In this document: in pieces, positions 56,642-64,000 of the stretch
Position numbering within the stretch: position 1 is the stretch's first letter
Layout: every line of letters starts with the position of its first letter
Origin: Sphingomonadales bacterium
GTDB lineage: Bacteria > Pseudomonadota > Alphaproteobacteria > Sphingomonadales > Sphingomonadaceae
NCBI GenBank assembly: GCA_016714795.1
Contig: JADKCA010000003.1
Location: 310,001 to 374,000, forward strand
DNA: 64,000 nucleotides
Direction: 5' to 3'
Translations under genes and position numbers: made by a program
The notes under the pieces: generated by a model
Told to the model about the DNA's origin: nothing
Database searches by the model: none
Seen by the model: only the letters and a program-made list of their open reading frames with translations

Positions 56642-57412
56642 TCAACTTGTTACAGGATGTCGCACCGGCAATCCCGCAGCGGCCAGCGCGCGGTGCGCGT
56701 CGCCAATGCTCGCTTCACCAAAATGGAAGATGGAGGCTGCCAACACCGCGCTGGCATGGCCGTGCGTCACCCCTTCGGCCAGATGCGCAAGCCCGCCCAC
56801 GCCTCCGCTCGCAATCACCGGCACGGAGACCGCATCGGCAATCGCCCGCGTCAGTTCCAGATCAAAGCCTTCGCGCGTGCCATCGCGATCCATCGAGGTG
56901 ACCAGCAATTCGCCAGCACCCAGTTCCGCCAGACGAATCGCGTGAGCAACGGCGTCTACGCCCGTCCCTTTGCGCCCGCCATGGGTGAAGACCTCCCAAC
57001 CGGAGCCAGAGCGCCGGGCATCAACCGATCCGACCACGCACTGGCTGCCAAAGCGTTCGGCAATGTCTGTCACCAGTTCGGGCCGTGCGACTGCGGCAGA
57101 GTTGACAGCCACCTTGTCAGCCCCAGCCAGCAACAGCGCGCGAGCGTCTTCATGGCTGCGCACCCCGCCGCCCACGGTCAGCGGCATGAAACAGACTTCT
57201 GCGGTGCGCGAGACCACATCAAGGATGGTATCGCGGCCTTCATGGCTGGCCGTAATATCCAGAAAGCAGAGCTCATCCGCACCCGCCGCATCATAGGCCT
57301 TGGCCGCCTCCACCGGATCACCGGCATCGCGCAGATCGACAAAGTTCACACCTTTGACAACGCGGCCGTTATGGACGTCCAGACAGGGAATGACGCGGAT
57401 ACGGACGGTCAT
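56642..57412 (-). CDS. hisF: Imidazole glycerol phosphate synthase cyclase subunit HisF
   Basis: A 256-residue TIM barrel that joins with HisH to make imidazole glycerol phosphate and AICAR from PRFAR. 'IRVIPCLDVHNGRVVKGVNFVDLRDAGDPVE' is diagnostic, with catalytic Asp residues in 'CLDVHNG' and 'SMDRDGTREGFDLELTRAI'. 'VIASGGVGGLAHLAEGV' ends the barrel. The ATG at 57412 begins 'MTVRIRV'. The region before it carries two palindromic repeats (57415-57530). Confidence 0.95.
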   Translation of the reverse strand: MTVRIRVIPCLDVHNGRVVKGVNFVDLRDAGDPVEAAKAYDAAGADELCFLDITASHEGRDTILDVVSRTAEVCFMPLTVGGGVRSHEDARALLLAGADKVAVNSAAVARPELVTDIAERFGSQCVVGSVDARRSGSGWEVFTHGGRKGTGVDAVAHAIRLAELGAGELLVTSMDRDGTREGFDLELTRAIADAVSVPVIASGGVGGLAHLAEGVTHGHASAVLAASIFHFGEASIGDAHRALAAAGLPVRHPVTS

Positions 57413-57414
57413 AG

Positions 57415-57530
57415 CCCTCTCCCCTTCAGGGGCGAGGGTTGGGAGAGGGGACGTGAATGCAGGACACTTAGCAAACAGAGAGAAGCAACATACAGCCCCT
57501 CTCCCCGGCCCTCTCCTCTGAAAGGGAGAG
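57415..57530. repeat. Two CT/GA-rich palindromic units between hisA and hisF (family B)
   Basis: Units at 57415-57450 and 57496-57530 each have CCCTCTCC...GGGAGAG-type stems, in roughly inverted orientation, 45 bases apart. They fill most of the hisA-hisF gap, starting two bases before the hisF ATG, and may place structure at its ribosome site. Confidence 0.8.
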
Positions 57531-57551
57531 CGAGCAAAGCGTTCGCGCCCC

Positions 57552-58287
57552 TCATTCCGCAGCCGCCACAGCCAGTGCAGTCGCCAGATCGAGCCGCCCG
57601 TCATAAAGCGCCCGGCCCGTAATCACGCCCTCAATCCCGTCGCGCGTGGAGAGAAAGGACGCGGATGTCGCCAATCCCGGCCACGCCACCGCTGGCGATC
57701 ACCGGAATGTCCACCGCGCGCGCCAGATCGACCGTCGCCTGCACGTTGCAGCCTTTCAGCAGCCCGTCCCGCCCGACATCGGTGAACAGCAAGGCGGCGA
57801 CGCCTGCATCTTCGAAGCTGCGGCCCATTTCGACAATGCTGACGTCCGAGACATCGGCCCAGCCCTTGGTGGCGACCATGCCATCGCGCGCATCCACCGC
57901 GACGACGATGCCACCGGGAAAGTCGCGTGCAGCCTCCTTCACCAGGTCCGGATTTTCCAGCGCAGCCGTACCGATCACCACGCGCGCCACGCCCAGATCA
58001 AACCAGCGTTCGATGCTTTCCCTTGTGCGAATGCCCCCGCCCAGCTGGACATGGCCCGGAAACGCCTTGACCACCGCTTCCACCGCTTCGGCATTGCGAC
58101 TTTCCCCGGCGAAAGCGCCGTCCAGATCGACCATGTGGAGGAATTGCGCGCCAGCTTCTGCAAAGAGCAACGCCTGTGCAGCGGGATCATCTCCATAAAC
58201 CGTGGCCCGGTCCATATCCCCTTCGGCGAGACGGACAACCTGCCCGCCCTTCAGGTCAATCGCGGGAAAGACGATCAGGGAGCCCAT
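57552..58287 (-). pseudogene. hisA: Phosphoribosylformimino-AICAR ribotide isomerase HisA, frameshifted near the end
   Basis: HisA converts ProFAR to PRFAR. From ATG 58287 (overlapping the hisH end by 13 bases) the barrel reads normally: 'VFPAIDLKGGQVVRLAEGDMDRATVYGDDP', 'HMVDLDGAFAG', 'VQLGGGIRTRE' and 'LLFTDVGRDGLLKG'. After 'GIGDIRVLSLHAR' the frame stops at 57631. The expected ending 'GIEGVITGRALYDGRLDLATALAVAA' continues in another frame to 57552. The break falls in a CGCGCG run at 57640-57646; adding two bases gives a normal 245-residue enzyme. A short-repeat sequencing error is plausible because hisA is required for histidine synthesis. Confidence 0.88.
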
Positions 58288-58886
58288 GCCAAAAACCTTT
58301 CAAGCAAGGCCAGCCCGTAGCGCTGGCTCTTTTCGGGGTGGAACTGCACGCCCACGCGGTTGCCGATGCCGATCGCCGCCGTCACTTCTGCACCATGACG
58401 CGTGGAGGCGAGCACGCCCTCCCCTTCAAACGCGAAACTGTGCAGGAAATAAGCCTCTCCCGCATCGATCAGCGGATGCGGCACAAGCGGAACGACATCA
58501 TTCCAGCCCATATGCGGAATCTTGATGGCGGGATCAGTCGGCTCCAACAGGCGAACGGTGCCGGGAACCCAGCCAAGCCCTTCGTGGCGGCCATGCTCCT
58601 CTCCCGCTTCGGCCATCAACTGCATCCCCACGCAAATGCCGAGGAAGGGTTTGCCGCCCGCGCCAGTGGCGTCTTCCAGCGCGGCAATCATGCCATCAAT
58701 GCCCCACAGCGCCTGCCTGCAATGCGCGAAGGCCCCCACCCCGGGCAGCACGATGCGATCTGCCGCGCGCACCACGTCAGGGTCTGCCGTCACGCGAATA
58801 TCCAGCGCGCCCGCCGCCTTCAATGCGTTGCGGACGGACTGGAGATTGCCTGCGCCATAATCGATGAGCGCAACCGATTGGGTCAC
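58275..58886 (-). CDS. hisH: Imidazole glycerol phosphate synthase glutaminase subunit HisH
   Basis: A 203-residue class I glutamine amidotransferase that supplies ammonia to HisF. The nucleophile Cys is in 'GKPFLGICVGMQLM', the His/Glu of the triad in 'GVQFHPEKSQ', and the N-terminus 'VALIDYGAGNLQSVRNAL' is standard. The start is GTG at 58886, two bases after the hisB stop (TGAC then GTG). The stop overlaps hisA. Confidence 0.95.
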   Translation of the reverse strand: MTQSVALIDYGAGNLQSVRNALKAAGALDIRVTADPDVVRAADRIVLPGVGAFAHCRQALWGIDGMIAALEDATGAGGKPFLGICVGMQLMAEAGEEHGRHEGLGWVPGTVRLLEPTDPAIKIPHMGWNDVVPLVPHPLIDAGEAYFLHSFAFEGEGVLASTRHGAEVTAAIGIGNRVGVQFHPEKSQRYGLALLERFLAWAP

Positions 58887-58887
58887 G

Positions 58888-59475
58888 TCACAACATCCCC
58901 TTGGTCGAAGGGATTGCATCGGCCTTGCGCGGATCAATCTCCACTGCCTGCCGCAATGCCCGCGCCAGCGCTTTGAAGCTGCTTTCCACGATGTGGTGAT
59001 TGTTGGAGCCGTGCAGGTTTTCCAGATGCAGCGTGATTCCGCCCGCCTGTGCAAAGCTGTGGAACCAGTGCTCGATCAGTTCCGTATCCCATTCGCCCAG
59101 ACGCGGCGTGCCGAAATCGGCGCGGAATACCAGCCAGGGCCGCCCGGAAATGTCGAGCGAACAACGCGTCAGCGTCTCGTCCATCGGCGCATAGGCCGTG
59201 CCGTACCGCGTGATACCGCGCTTGTCCCCCAGCGCCTTGGCCAGCGCCTCGCCAATGGCGATGCCGGTATCTTCGGTGGTGTGGTGCTGGTCCACATGCA
59301 GGTCACCCACCGTCTTCACGGTGAGATCAATCAGCGAGTGGCGGGAGAGCTGTTCGAGCATGTGATCGAGAAAGCCGATCCCGGTTTCCACATCATACAC
59401 CCCGGTCCCGTCCAGATTGACGGAGACTTCGATGCTGGTTTCGCTCGTCTTGCGGCTGATAGAGGCTGTGCGCAT
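58888..59475 (-). CDS. hisB: Imidazoleglycerol-phosphate dehydratase
   Basis: A 195-residue monofunctional HisB that dehydrates IGP to imidazole acetol phosphate. Mn-binding histidine motifs 'GIGFLDHMLEQLSRHSLIDL' and 'DLHVDQHHTTEDTGIAIGEAL' are present, as are 'RPWLVFRADF' and 'LHGSNNHHIVESSFKALARAL'. It is the first gene of the his group on this strand and divergent from sspB, 84 bases away, so the his promoter lies in 59476-59559. Confidence 0.96.
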   Translation of the reverse strand: MRTASISRKTSETSIEVSVNLDGTGVYDVETGIGFLDHMLEQLSRHSLIDLTVKTVGDLHVDQHHTTEDTGIAIGEALAKALGDKRGITRYGTAYAPMDETLTRCSLDISGRPWLVFRADFGTPRLGEWDTELIEHWFHSFAQAGGITLHLENLHGSNNHHIVESSFKALARALRQAVEIDPRKADAIPSTKGML

Positions 59476-59559
59476 GGGCGCGCGATAAGCCGTGTTGACG
59501 CAAGATGGAAGCGCGAACTGCGCTTGACGCTGCGTCGGTTCTGGTTAACCACGGCCCGC

Positions 59560-60048
59560 ATGAGTGACGAAGATTTGCCCGACAGCCTGATTCCCTATGA
59601 CGAGATCGTGCAGGACGCGCTGCGCGCCGTTGTTGCGCGCGTGCTGGGGGGCATCCAGTCCAACCTAGACCTGCCCGGCACACACCATTTCTACATCACC
59701 TTCAAGTCGCACGCCCCCGGCGTTTCTATTCCGAAGCAGCTGGCGCAACGCTTTCCCGATGAAATGACCATCGTCCTCCAGAACAAATTCTGGGATCTGG
59801 CGGTGGAGGAAAATGGCTTCACCGTCAGCCTGACCTTCAGTCAGGTGCCGACCAAGCTGTTCATTCCGTTCGACGCCATCACCACTTTTCACGATCCCGC
59901 CGTGGATTTCGCGCTGCAATTTCAGGCGAAGGCGGATGATGCGGAGGACGTGATGGACCCGGCGGACGCCGAAAATGACGTGCCCCTGGCCGAGCCGGTG
60001 GAGCCGGGCTCCAACGTGGTGACAGTGGATTTCGGCAAAAAGAAATAA
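59560..60048 (+). CDS. sspB: SspB-family ClpXP adaptor
   Basis: A 162-residue SspB-like protein. The substrate-binding domain (about residues 10-115) has 'YDEIVQDALRAVVARVLGGIQ', 'HFYITFKSHAPGVSIPKQLAQRFPDEMTIVLQNKFWDL', and 'VSLTFSQVPTKLFIPFDAITTFHDPAVDFALQF'. An acidic linker follows, and the tail 'VVTVDFGKKK' is the ClpX-docking type. SspB delivers ssrA-tagged proteins to ClpXP; the alpha-proteobacterial form also handles CtrA-system proteins. ATG 59560 begins 'MSDEDLP'. Confidence 0.9.
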   Translation: MSDEDLPDSLIPYDEIVQDALRAVVARVLGGIQSNLDLPGTHHFYITFKSHAPGVSIPKQLAQRFPDEMTIVLQNKFWDLAVEENGFTVSLTFSQVPTKLFIPFDAITTFHDPAVDFALQFQAKADDAEDVMDPADAENDVPLAEPVEPGSNVVTVDFGKKK

Positions 60049-60065
60049 GCGCCTGACCGCTCATC

Positions 60066-60093
60066 CGTCATTGCGGGCATAGCGAAGCAATCC
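60066..60093. repeat. Sphingomonad-type intergenic palindrome (single unit)
   Basis: CGTCATTGCGGGCATAGCGAAGCAATCC-type unit (two halves quoted together at 28 bases in the genome; only the ends CGTCATTGC and GCAATCC pair here). It follows sspB. Confidence 0.6.
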
Positions 60094-60154
60094 TGTGGCC
60101 GCGCTGACCGGGTTTGCTTCACGGCACTCTCAATGGCGATTCCCCCAAACAAGC

Positions 60155-60224
60155 AGACCGCCCCGGATATGGCCGGAGCGGTCTTTGTTGGAGCCGGTAT
60201 GGAGAGAGGAGAGAGACCGGCTCC
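60155..60224. terminator. Double hairpin between convergent sspB and phasin genes
   Basis: Hairpin 1 pairs 60155-60166 with 60173-60184 (AGACCG...CGGTCT). Hairpin 2 pairs 60190-60198 (GGAGCCGGT) with 60216-60224. Both have short T- or A-runs beside them, fitting terminators for the plus-strand sspB and the minus-strand phasin gene. Confidence 0.7.
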
Positions 60225-60241
60225 GAAAAAGGTCAGGCTGT

Positions 60242-60823
60242 TCAAGCCGCGAGGCGAGCCTTCACTTCTTCCGCCACAACCGCATAGCGGTTCTGCAACG
60301 GAGCAATCACGTCGCCAGCCAGCTTCACGCCGAATTCCGACGCCTTGCTGACTTCGGCCACGCCGGCATCAAACTGGGTGCGGATGAAATCGGCCTGCGC
60401 CTTCATCAGATCAGCGGGCGAACGCAGCGCTGTGAGCGCCTTCACATGGGCAACCGAATCATCCCAATGCTTGCGGGTCAGCGCAGCGCCATCCTGAGCG
60501 GCGGTCTGGAGACCAGCAGCAGCGGCCTTTGCGGCCTCAACCACGGCTTCGGCATTCGCCTTGTGGAAGGACAGCACGTCCTTGGCGGTTTCACCCGACT
60601 TGGCGAACGCGTCCTGCGCCTTGGCTTGTGCGTCCTTCAGAAATTCGGTGGCTTTTTCGGCGGCTTCAGCCGCAACGGTCTTCACGGTATCGGTCATGGT
60701 GGTCATTCCCTGGTCAAGAGTGTCTGCATTCACGGTTTCAGCAACGATAGAAGCACCCTGCGTGGCAGCAGCGGCCTGAGCGGGCTTCTTCTTCGCGACC
60801 TTTTTCACTTTGGTGTCAGCCAC
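60242..60823 (-). CDS. Phasin family protein
   Basis: A 193-residue protein with a Lys/Ala-rich N-terminus ('KVKKVAKKKPAQAAAATQ') and a long amphipathic helical region. 'FHKANAEAVVEAAKAAAAGLQTAAQDGAALTRKHWDDSVAHVKALTALRSPADLMKAQADFIRTQFD' contains the phasin_2 pattern. Phasins coat polyhydroxyalkanoate granules. No PHA synthase is in the window. Confidence 0.88.
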   Translation of the reverse strand: MADTKVKKVAKKKPAQAAAATQGASIVAETVNADTLDQGMTTMTDTVKTVAAEAAEKATEFLKDAQAKAQDAFAKSGETAKDVLSFHKANAEAVVEAAKAAAAGLQTAAQDGAALTRKHWDDSVAHVKALTALRSPADLMKAQADFIRTQFDAGVAEVSKASEFGVKLAGDVIAPLQNRYAVVAEEVKARLAA

Positions 60824-60991
60824 AATCGGCCTCCTGCGTTTTCATGTTGCATTGCACAATATAGAAGCGTCGGCGCGATTTCAAGAGTATTTTTTGTGCG
60901 CTGCACAATTTTTTCACCGCGGACGCAAAAAAGCGCATCCCCACAGGTGCGGGAATGCGCTTCTAAGGCCTCGTGCGGCGTACCGCAGGCT

Positions 60992-61903
60992 TTACTTTTC
61001 GCCGTAAGGCCGCTCGTCCATCCAGGGGGAGAAGTGCGGGCGTTCGCTGACCTTGCACGGATAATCCGGCGCGCGCTTTTCAAGGAAGCTCGTCACACCT
61101 TCCTTGGCATCGGCAGAGCCGCCGCGTGACCAGATCACCTGGCTGTCAAACTTGTGCGCTTCCATCGGATGGTCCGCACCCAGCATCAGCCACAACATCT
61201 GGCGGGTGAGCGAGACGGAAACCGGCGCGGACTCCGCCGTCATTTCCTTGGCCAGTGCGCGCGCGGCAGGCATCAGATCTTCGGGTTCGTGGATGGAGCG
61301 GACAAGCCCTGCGTCCTTGGCTTCTTCCGCGCCGAACACCTTGCCGGAGAAGCACCATTCCAGCGCCTTGGAAATGCCCACGATCTTGGGCAGGAACCAG
61401 CTGCACGCGCCATCCGGCGCAATGCCGCGCTTGGCAAAGACAAAGCCGAAGCGCGCCTTGGTAGAGGCGAGCCGCACATCCATCGGCAGCTGCATGGTGG
61501 TGCCCACGCCTACCGACGCGCCGTTGATCGCGCCGATGACGGGCTTTTTGCTGTTGAAGATGCGCAGCACCAGCTGACCGCCACCATCGCGCGTGGCCGG
61601 ATGGTTGAAATCCACGCTGCCATCTTCGCGGATGGGAGAGTTGGGATCGCGCGCTTCACCATGGGCGGCATAATCAAAGGTCTTGCCGCCACCGGAAAGG
61701 TCCGCGCCGGCACAGAAGGCGCGATCGCCCGCGCCCGTCACGATCACGGCCTTGACCGAATCATCGGCGTCCGATTCATCGAACGCCGCCATCATCTCGC
61801 TCATCATTTCGCGCGTGAAGCTGTTCATCTTGTCGGGCCGGTTGATCGTCAGCGTCATGATGCCGTCTTCGATCTCGGTGATGATCGTATTATATGTGCC
61901 CAT
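60992..61903 (-). CDS. Enoyl-CoA hydratase/isomerase family protein (crotonase fold)
   Basis: A 303-residue crotonase. 'GIMTLTINRPDKMNSFTREMMSEM' opens the fold, and the oxyanion-hole segments are 'DRAFCAGADLSGGG' and 'KPVIGAINGASVGVGTTM'. 'AKRGIAPDGACSWFLPKIVG' and 'ALEWCFSGKVFGAEEAKDAGLV' are typical. A glycine/aspartate-rich insertion (about residues 70-105) makes it longer than the usual 260 residues. The pathway is unknown. Confidence 0.88.
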   Translation of the reverse strand: MGTYNTIITEIEDGIMTLTINRPDKMNSFTREMMSEMMAAFDESDADDSVKAVIVTGAGDRAFCAGADLSGGGKTFDYAAHGEARDPNSPIREDGSVDFNHPATRDGGGQLVLRIFNSKKPVIGAINGASVGVGTTMQLPMDVRLASTKARFGFVFAKRGIAPDGACSWFLPKIVGISKALEWCFSGKVFGAEEAKDAGLVRSIHEPEDLMPAARALAKEMTAESAPVSVSLTRQMLWLMLGADHPMEAHKFDSQVIWSRGGSADAKEGVTSFLEKRAPDYPCKVSERPHFSPWMDERPYGEK

Positions 61904-61920
61904 GGGTCATCCTTTCTGTC

Positions 61921-62994
61921 TTATCGGGGAGGCAGCGTCTGGGCGAGCACCCGGAACACGTTGCCGCCCATCACTTTTGCAATCTCATCTTCGGTGAAAC
62001 CCTCGTCCAGCAGCGCCTGCGTGACAAGCGAGACGCCGGACGTGTCAAACGGCACTGTGGTTGCGCCATCAAAGTCCGAACCCAACCCGACATGGTCTAT
62101 GCCCACCAGATCGCGGACGTGACGGATCGCCTTGGCAATGGCTTGGGGCTCGGTGGAGCAGACGGCGGCATCCCAATAGCCAATGCCGACAACCCCGCCG
62201 GTTTTGGCGACGCCCCTGATTTCCTCATCGGTCAGATTGCGGTTGACCTTGCATGTGGCCTGAACGCCGCCATGGCTGGAAACCACCGGGCGTTTGGCGA
62301 GGCTCAATATCTCTGCAACGGCGGTGTGGCTGGCATGGGCGATGTCCACCACCATGCCCTTGGCCTCCATCCGCGCCATCACCTGCCGACCGAGCGGAGT
62401 CAGCCCGCCCTTCTTGAGTCCGTGCATCGATCCGGACACGTCATTGTCAAAGAAATGCGCGAACCCCGCCATGCGGAAGCCCGCGTCATAAAGCCGGTCG
62501 AGATTGTCGAGCCGCCCCTCCAGATTGTGCAGCCCTTCGATCGAGAGCAGCCCGCCCGTCACCTTCGTGCCCTTGCCTCGTGCAGCGAGCAGCGCGGCCA
62601 GATCTGCCTGAGACTGCACCTTGACGAGCGCTCCGCGCGACCGCGCCACATCAACGTCCAGTTTTTCGGCATGATAAAGCGAGCGTTCGAGCAGCGAAGT
62701 CCAGGTCCGCACCGGCTGACCCTGCACGATCACGAGCCCGGTGATATTGTCGGTATCTGCGCCATTGCCATCATAATTCTGGCCCTTGGGCGTCTTCGTC
62801 ACCGAACTGAACACCTGCAACGCGACATGGCCGCGATTGAGGCGCACCAGATCGATATGGCCGGTATCCGCCTCACGCAGCAGATCGCGCCGCCACATCA
62901 GCGTATCGCCATGCAAATCGGCAATCTGGAGCCGATCATGCAGCGCCGCCGCCTTTTCGCCGACGCGCGCGGCAGTGGGGACCAGCTTGTTCAT
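61921..62994 (-). CDS. Membrane dipeptidase (renal dipeptidase, peptidase M19 family)
   Basis: A 357-residue zinc dipeptidase-like protein. The metal site begins with 'QIADLHGDTLMWR'; the bridging glutamate is in 'GGLLSIEGLHNLEG'; histidines lie in 'VVDIAHASHTAVAEIL' and 'PVVSSHGGVQA'. 'HVGLGSDFDGATTVPFD' is the closing signature. There is no clear signal peptide, so cytoplasmic or membrane-associated location is uncertain. Family enzymes hydrolyse dipeptides, including D-amino-acid forms. Confidence 0.9.
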   Translation of the reverse strand: MNKLVPTAARVGEKAAALHDRLQIADLHGDTLMWRRDLLREADTGHIDLVRLNRGHVALQVFSSVTKTPKGQNYDGNGADTDNITGLVIVQGQPVRTWTSLLERSLYHAEKLDVDVARSRGALVKVQSQADLAALLAARGKGTKVTGGLLSIEGLHNLEGRLDNLDRLYDAGFRMAGFAHFFDNDVSGSMHGLKKGGLTPLGRQVMARMEAKGMVVDIAHASHTAVAEILSLAKRPVVSSHGGVQATCKVNRNLTDEEIRGVAKTGGVVGIGYWDAAVCSTEPQAIAKAIRHVRDLVGIDHVGLGSDFDGATTVPFDTSGVSLVTQALLDEGFTEDEIAKVMGGNVFRVLAQTLPPR

Positions 62995-63006
62995 GCTGCG
63001 CGTCAG

Positions 63007-63105
63007 TTAGCCCGGCAGGAACAGCAAGATGCTCACCCCCAGAACCAGCAGGATCACGATGATCCCGCCCCAACTGAACCCGCGCGCCTTCTTCTGATCG
63101 CTCAT
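63007..63105 (-). CDS. 32-residue single-helix membrane peptide coupled to folA
   Basis: From ATG 63105 the frame encodes 'MSDQKKARGFSWGGIIVI', a long hydrophobic helix and ends 'LLFLPG' with TAA at 63007. The ATG overlaps the folA stop (ATGA), so translation coupling is likely. Small proteins like this are common at this place in sphingomonads by my impression. Function unknown. Confidence 0.7.
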   Translation of the reverse strand: MSDQKKARGFSWGGIIVILLVLGVSILLFLPG

Positions 63106-63593
63106 GCCCGCCCCCGCTTCAATGTCACGAAATCAAATGCGGGCGTGCTGCCGTCCGCTGCATGGCGCTCCCGCGCCACTTCGCTCCAGCCCTCCAGCTT
63201 GCCCTCCAGTCGCGCGTCGCCATCCGGAGACAGATGCACCTCGGTCAGCTCGATCCGGTCTGCCATGGCGAGGAACAGGCGGTAAATCTCCGCGCCGCCA
63301 ATCACCCAGACATGCGGAGCATTGGCCGCCTTCAACGCCGCTTCAACCGTATGAACCACCTCCGCGCCATCTTCGCTCCACGCCTCGTCACGCGTCAGTA
63401 CGATGTGGCGGCGTCCGGGCAGCAGGCCGGGCAGGCTGTCAAACGTCTTGCGCCCCATGATCATCGGACTGCCCAGCGTCAGTGTCTTGAACCGCCTCAG
63501 GTCAGCTGGAATGTGCCAGGGAATATCCCCATCCTTGCCGATGACGCCATTATCTGCCCGGGCCAAGATCAGCGTCACTTCAGGATGGTTCAT
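63102..63593 (-). CDS. folA: Dihydrofolate reductase
   Basis: A 163-residue DHFR, making tetrahydrofolate with NADPH. The N-terminal 'LILARADNGVIGKDGDIPWHIPADLRRFKTLTLGSPMIMGRKTFDSLPG' covers the active-site Asp/Trp region; 'VWVIGGAEIYRLFLAMADRIELTEV' is the second signature. It overlaps thyA upstream (ATGA) and the small membrane peptide downstream, giving the order thyA-folA-peptide. The pairing with thyA is expected, since ThyA consumes methylene-THF and produces DHF. Confidence 0.95.
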   Translation of the reverse strand: MNHPEVTLILARADNGVIGKDGDIPWHIPADLRRFKTLTLGSPMIMGRKTFDSLPGLLPGRRHIVLTRDEAWSEDGAEVVHTVEAALKAANAPHVWVIGGAEIYRLFLAMADRIELTEVHLSPDGDARLEGKLEGWSEVARERHAADGSTPAFDFVTLKRGRA

Positions 63594-64000
63594 ACCGCTA
63601 CCGCCGCTGCAATATGGGGATCGGCCTGATAGCCATCGATCCGAAAATCCTCCCAGACATAGCCGTCTATTGCGTCAGGCTTTCGGAGGATGGTGAGTGT
63701 GGGGAGCGGCTTGGGCGTCCGCGCGAGCTGCGTGCGCGCCTGCTCCAGATGGTTGGTGTACAGATGGCAATCGCCACCCGTCCAGATGAACTCGCCCACT
63801 TCAAGCCCGGCCTGTTGTGCGAGCATGTGGGTGAGCAAAGCATAAGAGGCGATGTTGAACGGCACGCCCAGAAACACGTCAGCACTGCGCTGATAGAGCT
63901 GGAGCGAGAGCTTGCCATTGCCCACCCAGGTCTGGAACAGGCAGTGGCACGGCGCGAGCGCCATCTGGCCCAGTTCGCCGGGGTTCCACGCACTCACGAT
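63590..64000 (-). CDS. thyA: Thymidylate synthase, C-terminal part (cut by window edge)
   Basis: The last 136 residues of ThyA, which methylates dUMP to dTMP with methylene-THF. 'LAPCHCLFQTWVGNGKLSLQLYQRSADVFLGVPFNIASYALLTHMLAQQAGL' carries the catalytic Cys (in 'APCHC') and the dUMP-binding 'RSADVFLGVPFN'. 'GGDCHLYTNHLEQ' is also characteristic. The N-terminus is outside the window. Confidence 0.96.
   Translation of the reverse strand: MVSAWNPGELGQMALAPCHCLFQTWVGNGKLSLQLYQRSADVFLGVPFNIASYALLTHMLAQQAGLEVGEFIWTGGDCHLYTNHLEQARTQLARTPKPLPTLTILRKPDAIDGYVWEDFRIDGYQADPHIAAAVAV

Overview
The window is a GC-rich (roughly 60-65 % by eye), tightly packed bacterial chromosome segment with about 75 protein genes. 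I saw no rRNA, tRNA, prophage, transposase gene or CRISPR array. The gene families and their order point to an alphaproteobacterium of the Sphingomonadales. Indicators are DUF1153/SciP and DUF1465/RcdA-type CtrA regulators, an Rrf2-sufBCDS-sufT-sufA operon, comEC/gltX/gltA together, phasin, SspB, IorAB-type molybdo-hydroxylases, DUF4402 and 'energy transducer' TonB-like proteins, and many short intergenic palindromes of sphingomonad type. Genus cannot be decided from the sequence alone.

Layout. 1-8050: end of an epoxide hydrolase, queuosine-precursor transporter, argB, yggT, DUF167, folD, marC, a TonB-like protein, an Rmf/CrpP-type small protein and an EF-G paralogue. 8112-14627 (minus strand): the SUF iron-sulfur operon. 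It carries an inserted block (DUF559 nuclease plus a small membrane protein) between sufB and sufC, and palindromic repeats in frame inside sufC and sufS. 14665-28109: a methyltransferase, 3-hydroxybutyryl-CoA dehydrogenase, a D-aminoacylase-type amidohydrolase, an HI0933-type flavoprotein, a lysozyme-like protein, purE/purK, IorB/IorA, gpmA and benzoylformate decarboxylase. 28217-30091: a cell-cycle cluster (SciP, two YdcH/DUF465 proteins, DUF1465). 30169-35206: mostly envelope and secreted proteins (metallopeptidase with TPR, Excalibur, ClpP-like periplasmic protein, glycine-zipper protein, CsgG-like protein). 35887-39504: gatCAB. 39555-42001: HCCA-isomerase-like protein and two SDRs. 42072-47017: comEC, gltX, gltA. 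47160-54484: P450, HTH regulator, dapB, AraC regulator, luciferase-like oxidoreductase, cyclophilin, amino-acid permease and HIT protein. 54490-59475: hisB-hisH-hisA-hisF and hisE, with two Ser/Thr/Gly-rich PEP-CTERM proteins inserted between hisF and hisE. 59560-64000: sspB, phasin, enoyl-CoA hydratase, dipeptidase, folA with a 32-residue membrane peptide, and the end of thyA.

Two cross-cutting observations matter most. First, palindromic repeats sit inside reading frames as well as between genes (sufC, sufS, comEC twice, both ends of the DUF559 gene), and the DUF559 cassette is bracketed by a diverged copy of the sufB 3' end. This suggests a Rickettsia-palindromic-element-like or REP/RAYT-like mobile system, with the DUF559 nuclease as a candidate partner. 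Second, at least five genes (sufS, purE, hisA, a luciferase-like oxidoreductase, a small membrane protein) show apparent frame breaks, mostly at short runs. Several are housekeeping genes, so uncorrected assembly indels are a strong alternative to real mutation.
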